Assembly: GCA_002726655.1 (NCBI GenBank)
Contig: PBRP01000091.1
Coordinates: 1-47,519 of the forward strand
Direction: 5' to 3'
Length of the DNA stretch: 47,519 bases
Origin: Gammaproteobacteria bacterium
GTDB lineage: Bacteria > Pseudomonadota > Gammaproteobacteria > Pseudomonadales > Azotimanducaceae
Within the stretch, counting starts at the first letter, position 1. Each line of letters opens with the position of its first letter. A model generated the notes under the pieces. That model saw nothing but the letters and a program-made list of their open reading frames with translations. It was not told where the DNA came from and did no database searches. Shown in pieces: positions 1-8,959 of the stretch. Made by a program: the position numbers and the translations under genes.

Positions 1-38
1 CGAAAGATGTGAGAGTTCGAGTCTCTCCTTTCGCACCA
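1..38 (+). tRNA. tRNA-Leu, 3' end only (5' part lies outside the window)
   Basis: The first 38 bases form the 3' portion of a tRNA. The T stem GAGAG (11-15) and CTCTC (23-27) encloses the loop TTCGAGT. It is followed by the seven-base acceptor strand CTTTCGC (28-34), discriminator A35 and an encoded CCA (36-38). The bases before the T stem fit the end of a long variable arm, as in class II tRNAs. A tRNA-Leu directly upstream of tig is a familiar order in pseudomonad-like gammaproteobacteria, which supports Leu. The anticodon is not visible, so the isoacceptor is unknown. Confidence 0.8.
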
Positions 39-113
39 TTATTTGGGGTGATTCTGTGCCCGGGTTCGTCAACAGAAAGTAAAGTCGAATAGATATATAA
101 CAGGTAATAAAAG

Positions 114-1505
114 ATGCAAGTAACTCTGGAAACAACTTCTAACCTGGAGCGGAAAATGCGAATCAGCGTTCCCTCCGAGCAGGTCGAGACGCAAGTTGAT
201 GCCAAATTGAAACAGGCAGCCGGTCAGGCAAATATCAAGGGATTCCGGCCTGGCAAGGTACCCCTGCGGGAAGTAAAGCGGCGGTTCGGCGATGGCATTC
301 GCCAAGAAGTTTCGAGCGAACTGATGCAGACATCGTTCAGTGAGGCTATTGCGCAGGAAGAAGTTTCTCCTGCAGGCTCACCGGTCATTGAGGATGTGAC
401 CATGGAAGTGGGAAAGGACCTCGAGTTCACCGCTATTTTTGAGGTTTTCCCCGAGATCCAGCTGGGTGATTTTGGGGAAGTTACTGTCGAGAAACCTGTC
501 GCTGATATCACCGAAGATGATCTCGAAGCCATGATTGAGAAACTACAGGATCAGCGGAAGGGCTTTACTGAAGTTGATCGAGTCAGCAAGTCTGATGACA
601 GGGTAAATATAGATTTCGAGGGTTTTATCGACGGGGAAGCCTTTGATGGCGGTAAAGGTGAAGGTGCGGATGTCGTAATTGGGTCGGGCAGCATGATTCC
701 GGGATTCGAAGATGGACTAATAGATCGAAGCGCCGGTGAAGAAATGAATCTGGAACTGAAATTCCCGGACAAGTACCAGTCGGAAAATCTGGCTGGTAAG
801 GAAGCAGTATTCAAGGTCAAGGTCAACAAGATTGAGGAAACAGAACTCCCGGCACTCGACGATGAATTTTTCAAACAGTTTGGTGTTGAGGAAGGTGGCA
901 TGGAGGCATTCCGTTCCGAGGTTCGCGGCAACATGGGTAAGGAACTGGAGGCTGCCTTGAAATCCAAAGTGAAGGAACAGGTATTCGATGGTCTAATCCA
1001 GATTACCGGTGTTGAGGTTCCAAAAGCATTGATTTCGAATGCTGTAGATCAGATGCGCCAGGAAGCGGTGCAGCAGTTTGGTGGTGGTCAGAACATAGAT
1101 CCTTCCGTCCTGCCGGCCGAGATGTTTGAGACACAGGCAGAGAAACGCGTCAAGCTTGGTTTGATAGTCAACACAATTATCGAAAAGCTGGAACTCAAAA
1201 TTGATGATGACAGGGTCAGGAGTATGATCGACGATATGGCCAGTTCTTACGAAGATCCTGAACAGGTCGTAAACTACTATTACGGCAATGAACAGCAGCT
1301 AACCCAGGTTCAGAATATGGTGCTGGAGGAGCAGGTTGTTGAAAGCGTGCTTGAAAAGGCAAGTGTGAGTGAAGTTGAAATGCCCTATGAAGAAGCAATT
1401 AAACCGAAGGAGCCTGTCTTAGAAGAACCTGCCGGAGAAGGCGAACCTGATGCGCCCGCGGGCGATGAGGGCGATGAGGGCGATGAGGGCGAAGACTCTG
1501 CCTGA
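114..1505 (+). CDS. tig: Trigger factor, ribosome-associated chaperone and peptidyl-prolyl isomerase
   Basis: Trigger factor docks at the ribosome exit tunnel through L23 and shields nascent chains. The 463-residue product has the N-terminal ribosome-binding domain with the loop GFRPGKVP (about residues 43-50), a central FKBP-like PPIase domain (about 150-245, with VNIDFEGFIDGEAFDGG) and the helical C-terminal substrate cradle. It starts at ATG 114 after a weak AGG-type ribosome site. It is somewhat longer than the 432 residues of E. coli because of an acidic tail rich in Glu, Gly and Asp, part of which comes from a 9-bp tandem repeat (1461-1487 and beyond). It heads the usual tig-clpP-clpX-lon order. 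Identity is secure; the role of the tail is unknown. Confidence 0.97.
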   Translation: MQVTLETTSNLERKMRISVPSEQVETQVDAKLKQAAGQANIKGFRPGKVPLREVKRRFGDGIRQEVSSELMQTSFSEAIAQEEVSPAGSPVIEDVTMEVGKDLEFTAIFEVFPEIQLGDFGEVTVEKPVADITEDDLEAMIEKLQDQRKGFTEVDRVSKSDDRVNIDFEGFIDGEAFDGGKGEGADVVIGSGSMIPGFEDGLIDRSAGEEMNLELKFPDKYQSENLAGKEAVFKVKVNKIEETELPALDDEFFKQFGVEEGGMEAFRSEVRGNMGKELEAALKSKVKEQVFDGLIQITGVEVPKALISNAVDQMRQEAVQQFGGGQNIDPSVLPAEMFETQAEKRVKLGLIVNTIIEKLELKIDDDRVRSMIDDMASSYEDPEQVVNYYYGNEQQLTQVQNMVLEEQVVESVLEKASVSEVEMPYEEAIKPKEPVLEEPAGEGEPDAPAGDEGDEGDEGEDSA

Positions 1506-1599
1506 TCATTTCCGGTATATTGGATCATCTGGAATGCGTGAATCAGGTCCATTCAGGGTACCGTTTATCTTTTGGCAGAAACTTTTCACAAACTGGGGA

Positions 1600-1648
1600 T
1601 TGAAGTTTCCCGCAAAACCCTCATTATTTAATTCCTGCCGGGTATAAT
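1600..1648 (+). promoter_or_regulatory. Candidate clpP promoter region
   Basis: A perfect TATAAT lies at 1643-1648, 42 bases before clpP, but no good -35 stands 16-18 bases upstream. Just ahead is TTGAAG (1600-1605), 12 bases from CCCTCATTAT (1618-1627), which loosely resembles a heat-shock sigma-32 promoter. clpP-clpX is a classic sigma-32 target in enterobacteria. Both assignments are weak pattern matches. Confidence 0.3.
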
Positions 1649-1690
1649 TCAATTACACTGGGTCATAACGACCATTTTAGAGGCTATGAG

Positions 1691-2338
1691 ATGAGCAGAG
1701 TTGAAGATAGGCTAGTTCCGGAAACCAAAGGCCTGGGGCTCGTGCCGATGGTCCTTGAGCAGACCGCAAGGGGAGAGAGGTCTTACGATATATATTCGCG
1801 CCTGCTCAAAGAGCGAATTGTATTTGTCGTTGGCCCCATTGACGATCATGTTGCAAATCTGGTGGTGGCGCAGTTGTTGTTTTGTGAATCGGAAAATGCC
1901 GACAAGGACATACAGCTATACATTAACTCACCCGGTGGTTCCGTGACTGCAGGTCTTGCCATCTATGACACCATGCAATTCATCAATTGTGATGTTGGCA
2001 CCATGTGTATTGGACAGGCTGCCAGCATGGGTGCTTTCCTCCTTGCCGGAGGCGCGAAAGGCAAACGGTTTTGCCTGCCAAATTCACGTGTCATGATTCA
2101 TCAGCCCAGTGGTGGCTCCCAGGGCCAGGCATCTGATATTGAGATTCAGGCGAAGGAAATCCTCTATTTACGTCAGCGAATGAATGAAATTATGGCGCAG
2201 CATACGGGCAAATCACTGGAGGAAGTATCCCTTGATACTGAACGGGATTTCTTCCTCACGGCCGCAGAAGCAGAGGCCTACGGCCTGATAGACCACGTCC
2301 AGGAACCCAGGGGTACTGGACTATCGGCAGTTGGTTAA
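1691..2338 (+). CDS. clpP: ATP-dependent Clp protease proteolytic subunit
   Basis: ClpP forms the double-heptamer serine protease chamber that degrades proteins unfolded and fed by ClpX or ClpA. The 215-residue product has the full catalytic triad: Ser112 in GQAASMGAF, His137 in [10 protein letters not shown] and Asp186 in DTERDFF. The oligomerisation and substrate-groove motif [11 protein letters not shown] is present. Length and N-terminal propeptide match the family. The start is ATG 1691 with AGAGGC upstream. It lies 139 bases ahead of clpX on the same strand, so the two may be cotranscribed. Confidence 0.98.
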   Translation: MSRVEDRLVPETKGLGLVPMVLEQTARGERSYDIYSRLLKERIVFVVGPIDDHVANLVVAQLLFCESENADKDIQLYINSPGGSVTAGLAIYDTMQFINCDVGTMCIGQAASMGAFLLAGGAKGKRFCLPNSRVMIHQPSGGSQGQASDIEIQAKEILYLRQRMNEIMAQHTGKSLEEVSLDTERDFFLTAAEAEAYGLIDHVQEPRGTGLSAVG

Positions 2339-2416
2339 ATCGGACTCTGGTACTGGTTACAGTTCTGATTTGGAATATTTTCTAATTAATGATAAAAAGA
2401 GCTAAGTGGGTGACTG

Positions 2417-2446
2417 GATGCGGCGGCATAGCCGGGTGGCAGCATC
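2417..2446 (+). other. Stem-loop in the clpP-clpX gap
   Basis: GATGC (2417-2421) can pair with GCATC (2442-2446), and inside it CGGC (2421-2424) can pair with GCCG (2431-2434). No T-run follows, so it is not an intrinsic terminator. It could be an RNA-processing or pausing structure between clpP and clpX, or chance. Confidence 0.2.
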
Positions 2447-2477
2447 GATAGTGCTTAATATATTTTGAGGGATTTGT

Positions 2478-3755
2478 ATGTCCGATGATCATGATGGCAG
2501 TAGCGGAGACGGTAAGCTTCTGCACTGTAATTTCTGTGGCAAGAGCCAGCATGAAGTTCGCAAGCTAATTGCGGGTCCATCAGTTTATGTCTGTGATGAG
2601 TGTGTTGAGTTGTGTAACGATATTATTCGTGAAGAGCTTCAGGAAAGTGCAGAAGAAGCCGAGAATAAGAAATTACCAACGCCGCAGGAAATTAACAACA
2701 TTCTCGATGAGTATGTCATCGGCCAGAGCTGGGCGAAAAAGGTTCTGTCTGTTGCGGTCTATAACCACTACAAGCGCCTTAACTATTCCGGTAAGAAAGA
2801 TGACGTCGAGTTGCAGAAGAGCAACATCCTGCTTGTTGGGCCAACGGGTGTAGGTAAAACCTTACTGGCAGAAACGCTCGCCAGGCTGTTGGATGTCCCT
2901 TTTACAATAGCCGATGCCACCACACTGACGGAAGCCGGATATGTTGGTGAGGACGTCGAGAACATCATTCAGAAATTGTTGCAGCGATGTGACTATGATG
3001 TAGAAAAGGCACAGGTTGGCATCGTCTATATAGATGAAATTGACAAGATTTCCAGAAAGAGCGAAAACCCTTCCATTACGCGTGACGTTTCAGGGGAAGG
3101 TGTTCAGCAGGCGCTCCTGAAGTTGATTGAAGGCACGATTGCCTCGGTACCGCCCCAGGGAGGGCGTAAGCACCCACAGCAGGAATTCCTGCAGGTGGAC
3201 ACGACCAATATCCTGTTTATCTGCGGTGGTGCATTTGCCGGGCTCGACAAAGTGATTCTTGACCGCTCAGCGAAGAGTAGTATTGGCTTTAGTGCCAATG
3301 TTGAAACCGAGGCGACCAAACAGAATCTTGGAGAGATCCTCAGGGATGTTGCGCCAGAAGACCTGGTCCGATATGGATTGATTCCTGAGTTCGTTGGCCG
3401 TTTACCGGTTCTGGCTACACTGGATGAACTGGATGCAGATGCCCTCGTAAAAATTCTGACCGAGCCAAAGAACGCTTACACCAAGCAGTATGCCAAGCTG
3501 TTTGAGATGGAAGATGTAGAGATTGATTTCCGGGAAGATGCGCTGGTCAGCATTGCCAAACGGGCAATGGATCGGAAAACCGGGGCTCGCGGTCTCAGGT
3601 CGATCCTTGAATCGGTATTGCTTGAGGTGATGTACAGAATTCCCTCTGAAGGTGAAGTATCAAAGGTCGTTGTAGACGAGAACGTGATCAATGGCTCCTC
3701 AGAGCCTATGCTAATCTACGAAAATCAGGAGCAGAAGAAGGTTTTGCCTGAATAA
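2478..3755 (+). CDS. clpX: ClpX, AAA+ unfoldase subunit of ClpXP
   Basis: ClpX recognises tagged substrates, unfolds them with ATP and threads them into ClpP. The 425-residue product opens with the zinc-binding domain (Cys17, Cys20, Cys39, Cys42). It then has Walker A GPTGVGKT (121-128), Walker B VYIDEID (Asp186-Glu187), the pore loop GYVGED (about 154-159) and the [13 protein letters not shown] sensor region. Length matches E. coli ClpX (424). It starts at ATG 2478 after GAGGGATTTGT. An intrinsic terminator follows, separating it from lon. Confidence 0.98.
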   Translation: MSDDHDGSSGDGKLLHCNFCGKSQHEVRKLIAGPSVYVCDECVELCNDIIREELQESAEEAENKKLPTPQEINNILDEYVIGQSWAKKVLSVAVYNHYKRLNYSGKKDDVELQKSNILLVGPTGVGKTLLAETLARLLDVPFTIADATTLTEAGYVGEDVENIIQKLLQRCDYDVEKAQVGIVYIDEIDKISRKSENPSITRDVSGEGVQQALLKLIEGTIASVPPQGGRKHPQQEFLQVDTTNILFICGGAFAGLDKVILDRSAKSSIGFSANVETEATKQNLGEILRDVAPEDLVRYGLIPEFVGRLPVLATLDELDADALVKILTEPKNAYTKQYAKLFEMEDVEIDFREDALVSIAKRAMDRKTGARGLRSILESVLLEVMYRIPSEGEVSKVVVDENVINGSSEPMLIYENQEQKKVLPE

Positions 3756-3799
3756 TCCGGCCTAAGTATACAACTCAGGAAAATTTATCGAAAAATGCG

Positions 3800-3832
3800 A
3801 AAAAGGGAGCCTTTTGGTTCCCTTTTTGTTGA
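3800..3832 (+). terminator. Rho-independent terminator after clpX
   Basis: A 12-bp stem (3800-3811 with 3816-3827, one G-U pair) closes a TTTT loop and ends in a T-rich tract. This should end the clpP-clpX transcript before lon, so lon most likely has its own promoter. Confidence 0.8.
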
Positions 3833-3850
3833 AAACCGCCCTAAATCACT

Positions 3851-3876
3851 TGATCCAGTTGGTATTCACTGGATCA
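3851..3876 (+). promoter_or_regulatory. Inverted repeat in the lon leader
   Basis: TGATCCAGT (3851-3859) and ACTGGATCA (3868-3876) are perfect 9-bp inverted arms around 8 bases, ending 29 bases before the lon start. It could be a dimeric repressor operator or an mRNA hairpin. No known consensus was recognised. Confidence 0.35.
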
Positions 3877-3905
3877 TATACCCTGATAGAGTTCCAGGAG
3901 TCCGA

Positions 3906-6299
3906 ATGACGTCACTGAAAGACCTGCCGATAGTCACCTTGCGAGACATGGTTGTATACCCACACGGGGTACAGCCCCTCTTTATCGGCACCGAAAAATC
4001 AATTCGGGCGCTGGAGTTTGCACAGCAGCATGATAAGTCCAAGCAGGTATTGCTGGTCGCAAAAAGGGATCCTGAAAATGAGGCTCCCGGCATAGGCGAC
4101 CTGTTCCGATTTGGGACCACCGCAACCATTTTGCAACTGATTCGACTGCCTGACAAAACAGTGAAAATCCTGGTGGAGGGCGGGCATCGTGCGGAAATTA
4201 CTGAAATCCGAGATTCAGACAATTTCTTCTCGGGTGATGTCAACCTTGTCGATGAAGATGAGCTTGGCGCGAGTGAGTCCGAGGCATTGGTTCGCTCCCT
4301 GATGTCAGCATTTGATCAATATGTACAGCTGAGCAAAAAGGTTCCACCTGAAGTAATGACGTCCCTGTCGAACGTAGACGAACCCAGCCGCCTGGTGGAC
4401 ACAATTGCCGCTCAGTTGAACCTCAAGCTGGATGAAAAACAGCAGATCCTGGAGATGGTGGCCCTGACTGACCGGTCAAACCACATGCTCAAATTACTGG
4501 AGGCGGAAATAGACCTCTTCGGTGTTGAAAAACGTATCCGTGGCCGGGTAAAGAAGCAGATGGAGAAGAGCCAGAGAGAGTACTACCTGAACGAGCAGAT
4601 GAAGGCCATCCAGAAAGAGCTGGGTGATTTGGATGATGTCCCTAATGAGATGGAAGACATCCAGAAGAGGCTGCAGGAATCCGGTATGCCAAAAGAAGCC
4701 TGGGACAAGACCTCCGCTGAAATCAACAAACTGAAAATGATGGCCCCCATGTCTGCTGAGGCGACTGTAGTCAGGAGCTACGTTGATTGGATGCTGAATA
4801 CGCCCTGGAAAAAGCGGTCGCGGGTACGAACCGATATTGTTGCGGCAGAAGGTGTTCTCGAAGCTGATCACTATGGTCTGGAAGAAGTTAAGGAGCGCAT
4901 CCTCGAATACCTGGCAGTCCAGAAGCGAGTCCGGAAAATAAAGGGACCTGTCCTGTGCCTGGTTGGCCCTCCTGGGGTTGGTAAGACATCCCTTGGGGAG
5001 TCGATCGCCCGGGCTACGAATCGCAAATTTGTGAGAATGGCACTTGGCGGTGTCAGGGATGAGGCCGAGATCAGGGGGCACCGGAGAACCTATATAGGCT
5101 CCATGCCAGGGAAAATTATCCAGAAACTGGCAAAGAGCGGTGTCAGGAACCCCTTATTTCTGCTCGATGAGATTGACAAGATAGGTCAGGATCATCGCGG
5201 TGACCCTGCATCAGCACTACTGGAAGTCCTGGATCCGGAACAGAATAATACCTTCAACGATCACTACATGGAGGTGGATTACGACCTTTCAGAGGTCATG
5301 TTTATCTGCACTTCAAACTCAATGAATATTCCTGCGCCCCTGATGGATCGAATGGAGATCATTCGTATCCCGGGCTATACGGAAGACGAAAAGGTCAATA
5401 TTGCCCAACGCTATCTGATCCCCAAACAGATCAAGAACAATGGAATAAAGAAGGGTGAGCTGGATATAACACAAGCTGCGGTGACGGACCTTATACGCTA
5501 CTACAGCAGAGAAGCCGGCGTCAGGGGGCTGGAACGGGAAATTGCCAAGATATGCCGCAAGGTAGTCAAGGAAAGCGCCTTAAGTGGAGAAGATTTGGAA
5601 GAGGAATTGGTTGTAACGGGCGACCACCTTGAAGAGTATTCTGGTGTACGCAAGTTCAATTTTGGTCGTGCAGAGGAGGAGGATCAGGTTGGCCAGGTGA
5701 CGGGTCTCGCGGTTACGAGTGTCGGTGGGGAACTGCTTACGATTGAAGCTGCTGCCGTTAGGGGTAAGGGTATTCATACCAGAACGGGCTCATTAGGCGA
5801 TGTTATGCAGGAATCCATACAGGCAGCCATGACAGTAGTGCGGAGCAGGGCTGACGTGCTTGGCATCAGCAGTGATTTTCATGAGAAGTACGATTTGCAC
5901 ATTCACATGCCAGAAGGAGCAACGCCCAAAGACGGACCGAGCGCGGGGATAGCTTTATGCACCGCCATGGTTTCCGTACTGACAGGGATACCAGCGCGAT
6001 CGGAGGTAGCCATGACAGGGGAAATTACACTTCGCGGTCAGGTACTCCCAATTGGTGGACTGAAGGAAAAATTGCTGGCTGCCCATCGCGGTGGAATTAA
6101 GGAAGTTCTGATTCCTGATGAGAATCAACGGGACTTGAAAGAGATACCAGACAATATAAAGGGAGAGATCGTCATCAAACCGGTGAAATGGATTGATGAA
6201 GTTTTGGAGATTGCACTACAGAGAATGCCTGAACCCCTGGAACCTGAGACGGTGAATAAAGCAGAATCAGACGAAGACCACAGAATTAGCGCTCATTAG
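3906..6299 (+). CDS. lon: Lon, ATP-dependent AAA+ serine-lysine protease
   Basis: Lon is a soluble hexameric protease that degrades misfolded proteins and selected regulators. I chose ATG 3906 because CAGGAGTCCGA precedes it and the product then begins like LonA; an in-frame ORF continues upstream to 3795 but would cover the clpX terminator. The 797-residue protein has the N-terminal LON substrate-binding domain, a coiled coil (about 220-300), Walker A GPPGVGKT (354-361), Walker [10 protein letters not shown], and the catalytic dyad Ser679 (DGPSAG) and Lys722 (GGLKEK), with numbering equal to E. coli. hupB follows with its own promoter. Confidence 0.97.
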   Translation: MTSLKDLPIVTLRDMVVYPHGVQPLFIGTEKSIRALEFAQQHDKSKQVLLVAKRDPENEAPGIGDLFRFGTTATILQLIRLPDKTVKILVEGGHRAEITEIRDSDNFFSGDVNLVDEDELGASESEALVRSLMSAFDQYVQLSKKVPPEVMTSLSNVDEPSRLVDTIAAQLNLKLDEKQQILEMVALTDRSNHMLKLLEAEIDLFGVEKRIRGRVKKQMEKSQREYYLNEQMKAIQKELGDLDDVPNEMEDIQKRLQESGMPKEAWDKTSAEINKLKMMAPMSAEATVVRSYVDWMLNTPWKKRSRVRTDIVAAEGVLEADHYGLEEVKERILEYLAVQKRVRKIKGPVLCLVGPPGVGKTSLGESIARATNRKFVRMALGGVRDEAEIRGHRRTYIGSMPGKIIQKLAKSGVRNPLFLLDEIDKIGQDHRGDPASALLEVLDPEQNNTFNDHYMEVDYDLSEVMFICTSNSMNIPAPLMDRMEIIRIPGYTEDEKVNIAQRYLIPKQIKNNGIKKGELDITQAAVTDLIRYYSREAGVRGLEREIAKICRKVVKESALSGEDLEEELVVTGDHLEEYSGVRKFNFGRAEEEDQVGQVTGLAVTSVGGELLTIEAAAVRGKGIHTRTGSLGDVMQESIQAAMTVVRSRADVLGISSDFHEKYDLHIHMPEGATPKDGPSAGIALCTAMVSVLTGIPARSEVAMTGEITLRGQVLPIGGLKEKLLAAHRGGIKEVLIPDENQRDLKEIPDNIKGEIVIKPVKWIDEVLEIALQRMPEPLEPETVNKAESDEDHRISAH

Positions 6300-6309
6300 G
6301 ATATTTACC

Positions 6310-6337
6310 TTGACCGATTTTGCCCTGTTGGTATAAG
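6310..6337 (+). promoter_or_regulatory. Probable sigma-70 promoter for hupB
   Basis: TTGACC (6310-6315), a 16-bp spacer and TATAAG (6332-6337) match a vegetative promoter at 5/6 and 5/6 positions. Transcription would start near 6344, giving a leader of about 65 bases before hupB, so HU can be made independently of lon. Confidence 0.6.
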
Positions 6338-6410
6338 GTTCTCCATGGGTACGAGGTACCGCAAAGGGATCGGCAAAAAAATTAAACTACGACCATAAAA
6401 GGGGTATTGA

Positions 6411-6686
6411 GTGAATAAACAAGAACTGATTGAGAACATTGCAACATCTGCTGATATTACCAAGGCAGCTGCTGGGCGCGCACTGGATTCCATGATTGAT
6501 TCGGTTACTGGCTCGCTAAAAGGTGGGGAATCTGTCGTATTAGTAGGTTTTGGGACTTTCTCTGTCCGGGATCGAGCGGCAAGAACTGGTCGTAATCCTC
6601 AGACTGGTGAAGAAATTCAGATTTCTGCTGCAAGGGTTCCGGCTTTTAAAGCAGGCAAGGCGTTAAAGGATGCTGTCAACCGCTAA
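6411..6686 (+). CDS. hupB: DNA-binding protein HU-beta
   Basis: HU is a nucleoid-associated dimer that bends and compacts DNA without sequence specificity. The 91-residue product begins [11 protein letters not shown] and carries the conserved core VLVGFGTF and the beta-arm motif [12 protein letters not shown] with the intercalating proline, ending in the usual [13 protein letters not shown] helix. The start is GTG 6411, with AAAAGGGG 6 bases upstream. The position directly after lon is the typical hupB site. It has its own promoter and a strong terminator downstream. Confidence 0.97.
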   Translation: MNKQELIENIATSADITKAAAGRALDSMIDSVTGSLKGGESVVLVGFGTFSVRDRAARTGRNPQTGEEIQISAARVPAFKAGKALKDAVNR

Positions 6687-6729
6687 AATGTTTTAGCGGT
6701 ACGACAAGCGTTGGTTGGTAACGCTTTTT

Positions 6730-6766
6730 AAATGGCGCATTTTCGATGCGCCATTTTTTGTTTTTG
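6730..6766 (+). terminator. Rho-independent terminator after hupB
   Basis: AAATGGCGCAT (6730-6740) pairs perfectly with ATGCGCCATTT (6746-6756) around a five-base loop, followed by a run of Ts broken once by G. The 11-bp perfect stem makes it one of the clearest terminators in the window. Confidence 0.9.
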
Positions 6767-6779
6767 TACGGCTATAGAC

Positions 6780-6953
6780 GGCTGTTTTTTTAAGAACCGC
6801 TCAGGGCTGTTTTTAGCAAGCGGCTCAAGGCTGTTTTTAGCAAACGGCTCACGGCTGTTTTTACTGGCCGGCTCACGGATGTTTTTACTGAACGGCTCAA
6901 GGCTGTTATTAACTAACGGCACAAGGCTGTTTTTCACGATCCGCTCAAGGCTG
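6780..6953 (+). repeat. Seven tandem 24-bp repeats between hupB and ppiD
   Basis: Units begin GGCTGTTTTTA and end CGGCTCAA/C. The first unit is 25 bp (6780-6804); the next six are exactly 24 bp (6805, 6829, 6853, 6877, 6901 and 6925 onward), and an eighth stops after GGCTG. Units differ mainly in the middle 4-6 bases. The period is divisible by three, so both strands stay open as 8-residue repeats, but no ribosome site or known protein argues for translation. Together with the hupB terminator it fills the 328-bp gap before ppiD. Confidence 0.9.
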
Positions 6954-7014
6954 ACCTGATACCAATAAGAGGTCAATGGCGTCAGAGTGGTGGAACAAAC
7001 TCACGAGGAATGAG

Positions 7015-8901
7015 ATGGCAATACAGCGAATGCGCGATAAATCGGACGGTATCGTCGCAAAAATAATTGTCGGGTTGATAATCGTGGTTTTCGCGCTTTT
7101 CGGCTTTGGTTCTATTACAACCTTTCTGGCACCCGTGGCCAAGGTTGCAAATGTTAATGGAACGGATATCAGTCAACAGGCGATGGAAATTGCCGTTGAG
7201 AGAAACCGCAGGATCATGCTGGCGCAGAATGTTGCACCAGGAGATATCGATGAAGATGCTTTACGTGGCGACGTATTAAAAACACTAGTCGAAAGGGAAT
7301 TGCTTGCTCAGCAAGCACAGGCACTTGATCTGGAGTTCAGCGATTCAGCGCTGGATGCTGAGATAGTGACAACAGAAGTATTTCAGACTGATGGCGTGTT
7401 TGACTCGCAACAGTTTCAGCGAGTTATCAGCAGTGTCGGCTACACACCGACATCCTATCGAGAGGAGATGCGTCTTGGTAACGAGTTTGGTCAGCTGGCT
7501 TCAGCGATCCATGGGTCTTCTTTTCTGACCAGACCAGCTGTACAGCGAACGAACAGCCTGGGGCAGCAGACCAGAGATATAGCATACCTTAGAGTGGATG
7601 TTGACCAGTTGCGTGACCAGGTGGTCGTAGAGGAAGGTGAAGTACAGGCCTACTATGACGCCAATACGCAGGAATATGTGAGTGAAGAGACTGTTGATAT
7701 CGAGTACCTGGAGCTAAGGCTGAAAAACCTGTTGCCGGAAGTGGAGTTTGATGAATCTGAACTCGTTGCTTTCTTTGACGATACACGGGATATCTATACT
7801 GAGAGCGAAAGGCGCAAGGCCGCCCACATTCTGATTGAAATTACTGATGAAGTATCTGAGGCAGCGGCAAAGGAAAGTGTTGACGCAATTTATGCTCGCA
7901 TCGTTAATGGTGAAGATTTTGCGGCCCTTGCCAAAGAGTTCTCGAATGATCCCGGCAGTGCTGAAAAAGGAGGTGACCTTGGCTTTGGTGAAGCAGGGAC
8001 CTATGTCGAAGAATTTGAGACAGTCCTTAATGCCCTGTCTATCAGCCAGGTTTCCAAGCCCGTATTGACAGAGTTTGGCTATCACATCATCAAGGTCCTT
8101 GATGTAGAAGAAGAAAAAGCACCGACCCTGGATGAGATCAGGACCCGGATTGAAAAAGATTTTAGAGAATCACTGGCGGAAGACATATTTGTGACGAAGT
8201 CTGCCCGGCTGGATGAGCTTGCTTTTGAATCCCAGGATCTGGCAGACCCGGCGGCTGATCTGGACCTGGAAATTAAAACTACAGGACATGTCAGCAGAAA
8301 AGCCGACTTGGGCATTGCGGCAATACCAGCGGTTATGGATGCGGCATTTAGTGCCGATGTACTCCTGGATGGTAATAACAGCAGTGTGATCGAAATTAAC
8401 TCCAACAATCATGTTGTGGTGCGAGTCAAGGAGCATTCAGTAAGTGAAGTGAGGCCGATCGAAGCGGTTAGCATGAATATTCGTGACGAACTGTCAAAGG
8501 AAAAGGCAACCAAACTGGCTGAAAGCCAGGCACAGGAAATGGTCAATATGCTCGAGACCGGTTCGATTACCCGCTATGTTGCCGATCAGTATGGGCTTAC
8601 GTGGGAAGTCACTGGTGAAGCCCGTCGAAATCATGCAGGGATGGACATGGCTATCAATCGGGAAGCTTTTTCTCTACCGAAGCCACAAACGGGGAACAAG
8701 TCCGTAGGCTACGCTGTGTTGGCAGATGGAGATGCTGCAGTCATCAGTGTTACCAATGTCAGGAACAAGAGCAATGATGAACCCGGAGGTGCCGAGCAGG
8801 CCAGTTTGCTGCGCGTACTTGGTGTAAGGCAGGGGTCGATGGACTTTCAGGACTTCCAGGAGAGTCTGAACAAGACAGCAGACATCAGCAAGGTAAACTG
8901 A
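7015..8901 (+). CDS. ppiD: PpiD, periplasmic membrane-anchored folding factor with parvulin domain
   Basis: PpiD sits at the SecYEG exit and helps newly exported proteins fold. I chose ATG 7015 because GAGG stands six bases upstream and the product then starts like PpiD; ATG 6976, 13 codons earlier, is also in frame. The 628-residue protein has a cytoplasmic stub, one membrane anchor (about 15-36, KIIVGLIIVVFALFGFG), a SurA-like N-terminal chaperone domain, a parvulin-type PPIase domain (about 262-362, with AHILIEI, GGDLGFGEAG and FGYHIIKV) and a long C-terminal chaperone part. The order lon-hupB-ppiD is conserved in gammaproteobacteria. Confidence 0.93.
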   Translation: MAIQRMRDKSDGIVAKIIVGLIIVVFALFGFGSITTFLAPVAKVANVNGTDISQQAMEIAVERNRRIMLAQNVAPGDIDEDALRGDVLKTLVERELLAQQAQALDLEFSDSALDAEIVTTEVFQTDGVFDSQQFQRVISSVGYTPTSYREEMRLGNEFGQLASAIHGSSFLTRPAVQRTNSLGQQTRDIAYLRVDVDQLRDQVVVEEGEVQAYYDANTQEYVSEETVDIEYLELRLKNLLPEVEFDESELVAFFDDTRDIYTESERRKAAHILIEITDEVSEAAAKESVDAIYARIVNGEDFAALAKEFSNDPGSAEKGGDLGFGEAGTYVEEFETVLNALSISQVSKPVLTEFGYHIIKVLDVEEEKAPTLDEIRTRIEKDFRESLAEDIFVTKSARLDELAFESQDLADPAADLDLEIKTTGHVSRKADLGIAAIPAVMDAAFSADVLLDGNNSSVIEINSNNHVVVRVKEHSVSEVRPIEAVSMNIRDELSKEKATKLAESQAQEMVNMLETGSITRYVADQYGLTWEVTGEARRNHAGMDMAINREAFSLPKPQTGNKSVGYAVLADGDAAVISVTNVRNKSNDEPGGAEQASLLRVLGVRQGSMDFQDFQESLNKTADISKVN

Positions 8902-8959
8902 TCGGGTGAAGTTGCACTGGGGATTAGCCTAAAGTCGAGATATCCCGGCGGAACCCCTG

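Noticed and set aside
3795-3905. Upstream start for Lon at 3795
   Set aside because: It would translate the clpX terminator hairpin and add 37 residues with no LonA counterpart, while ATG 3906 has a good ribosome site.
6732-6959. Protein of 8-residue repeats encoded by the 24-bp array, on either strand
   Set aside because: Both strands are open only because the period is a multiple of three. There is no ribosome site, the plus frame starts inside the hupB terminator, and no family is recognised.
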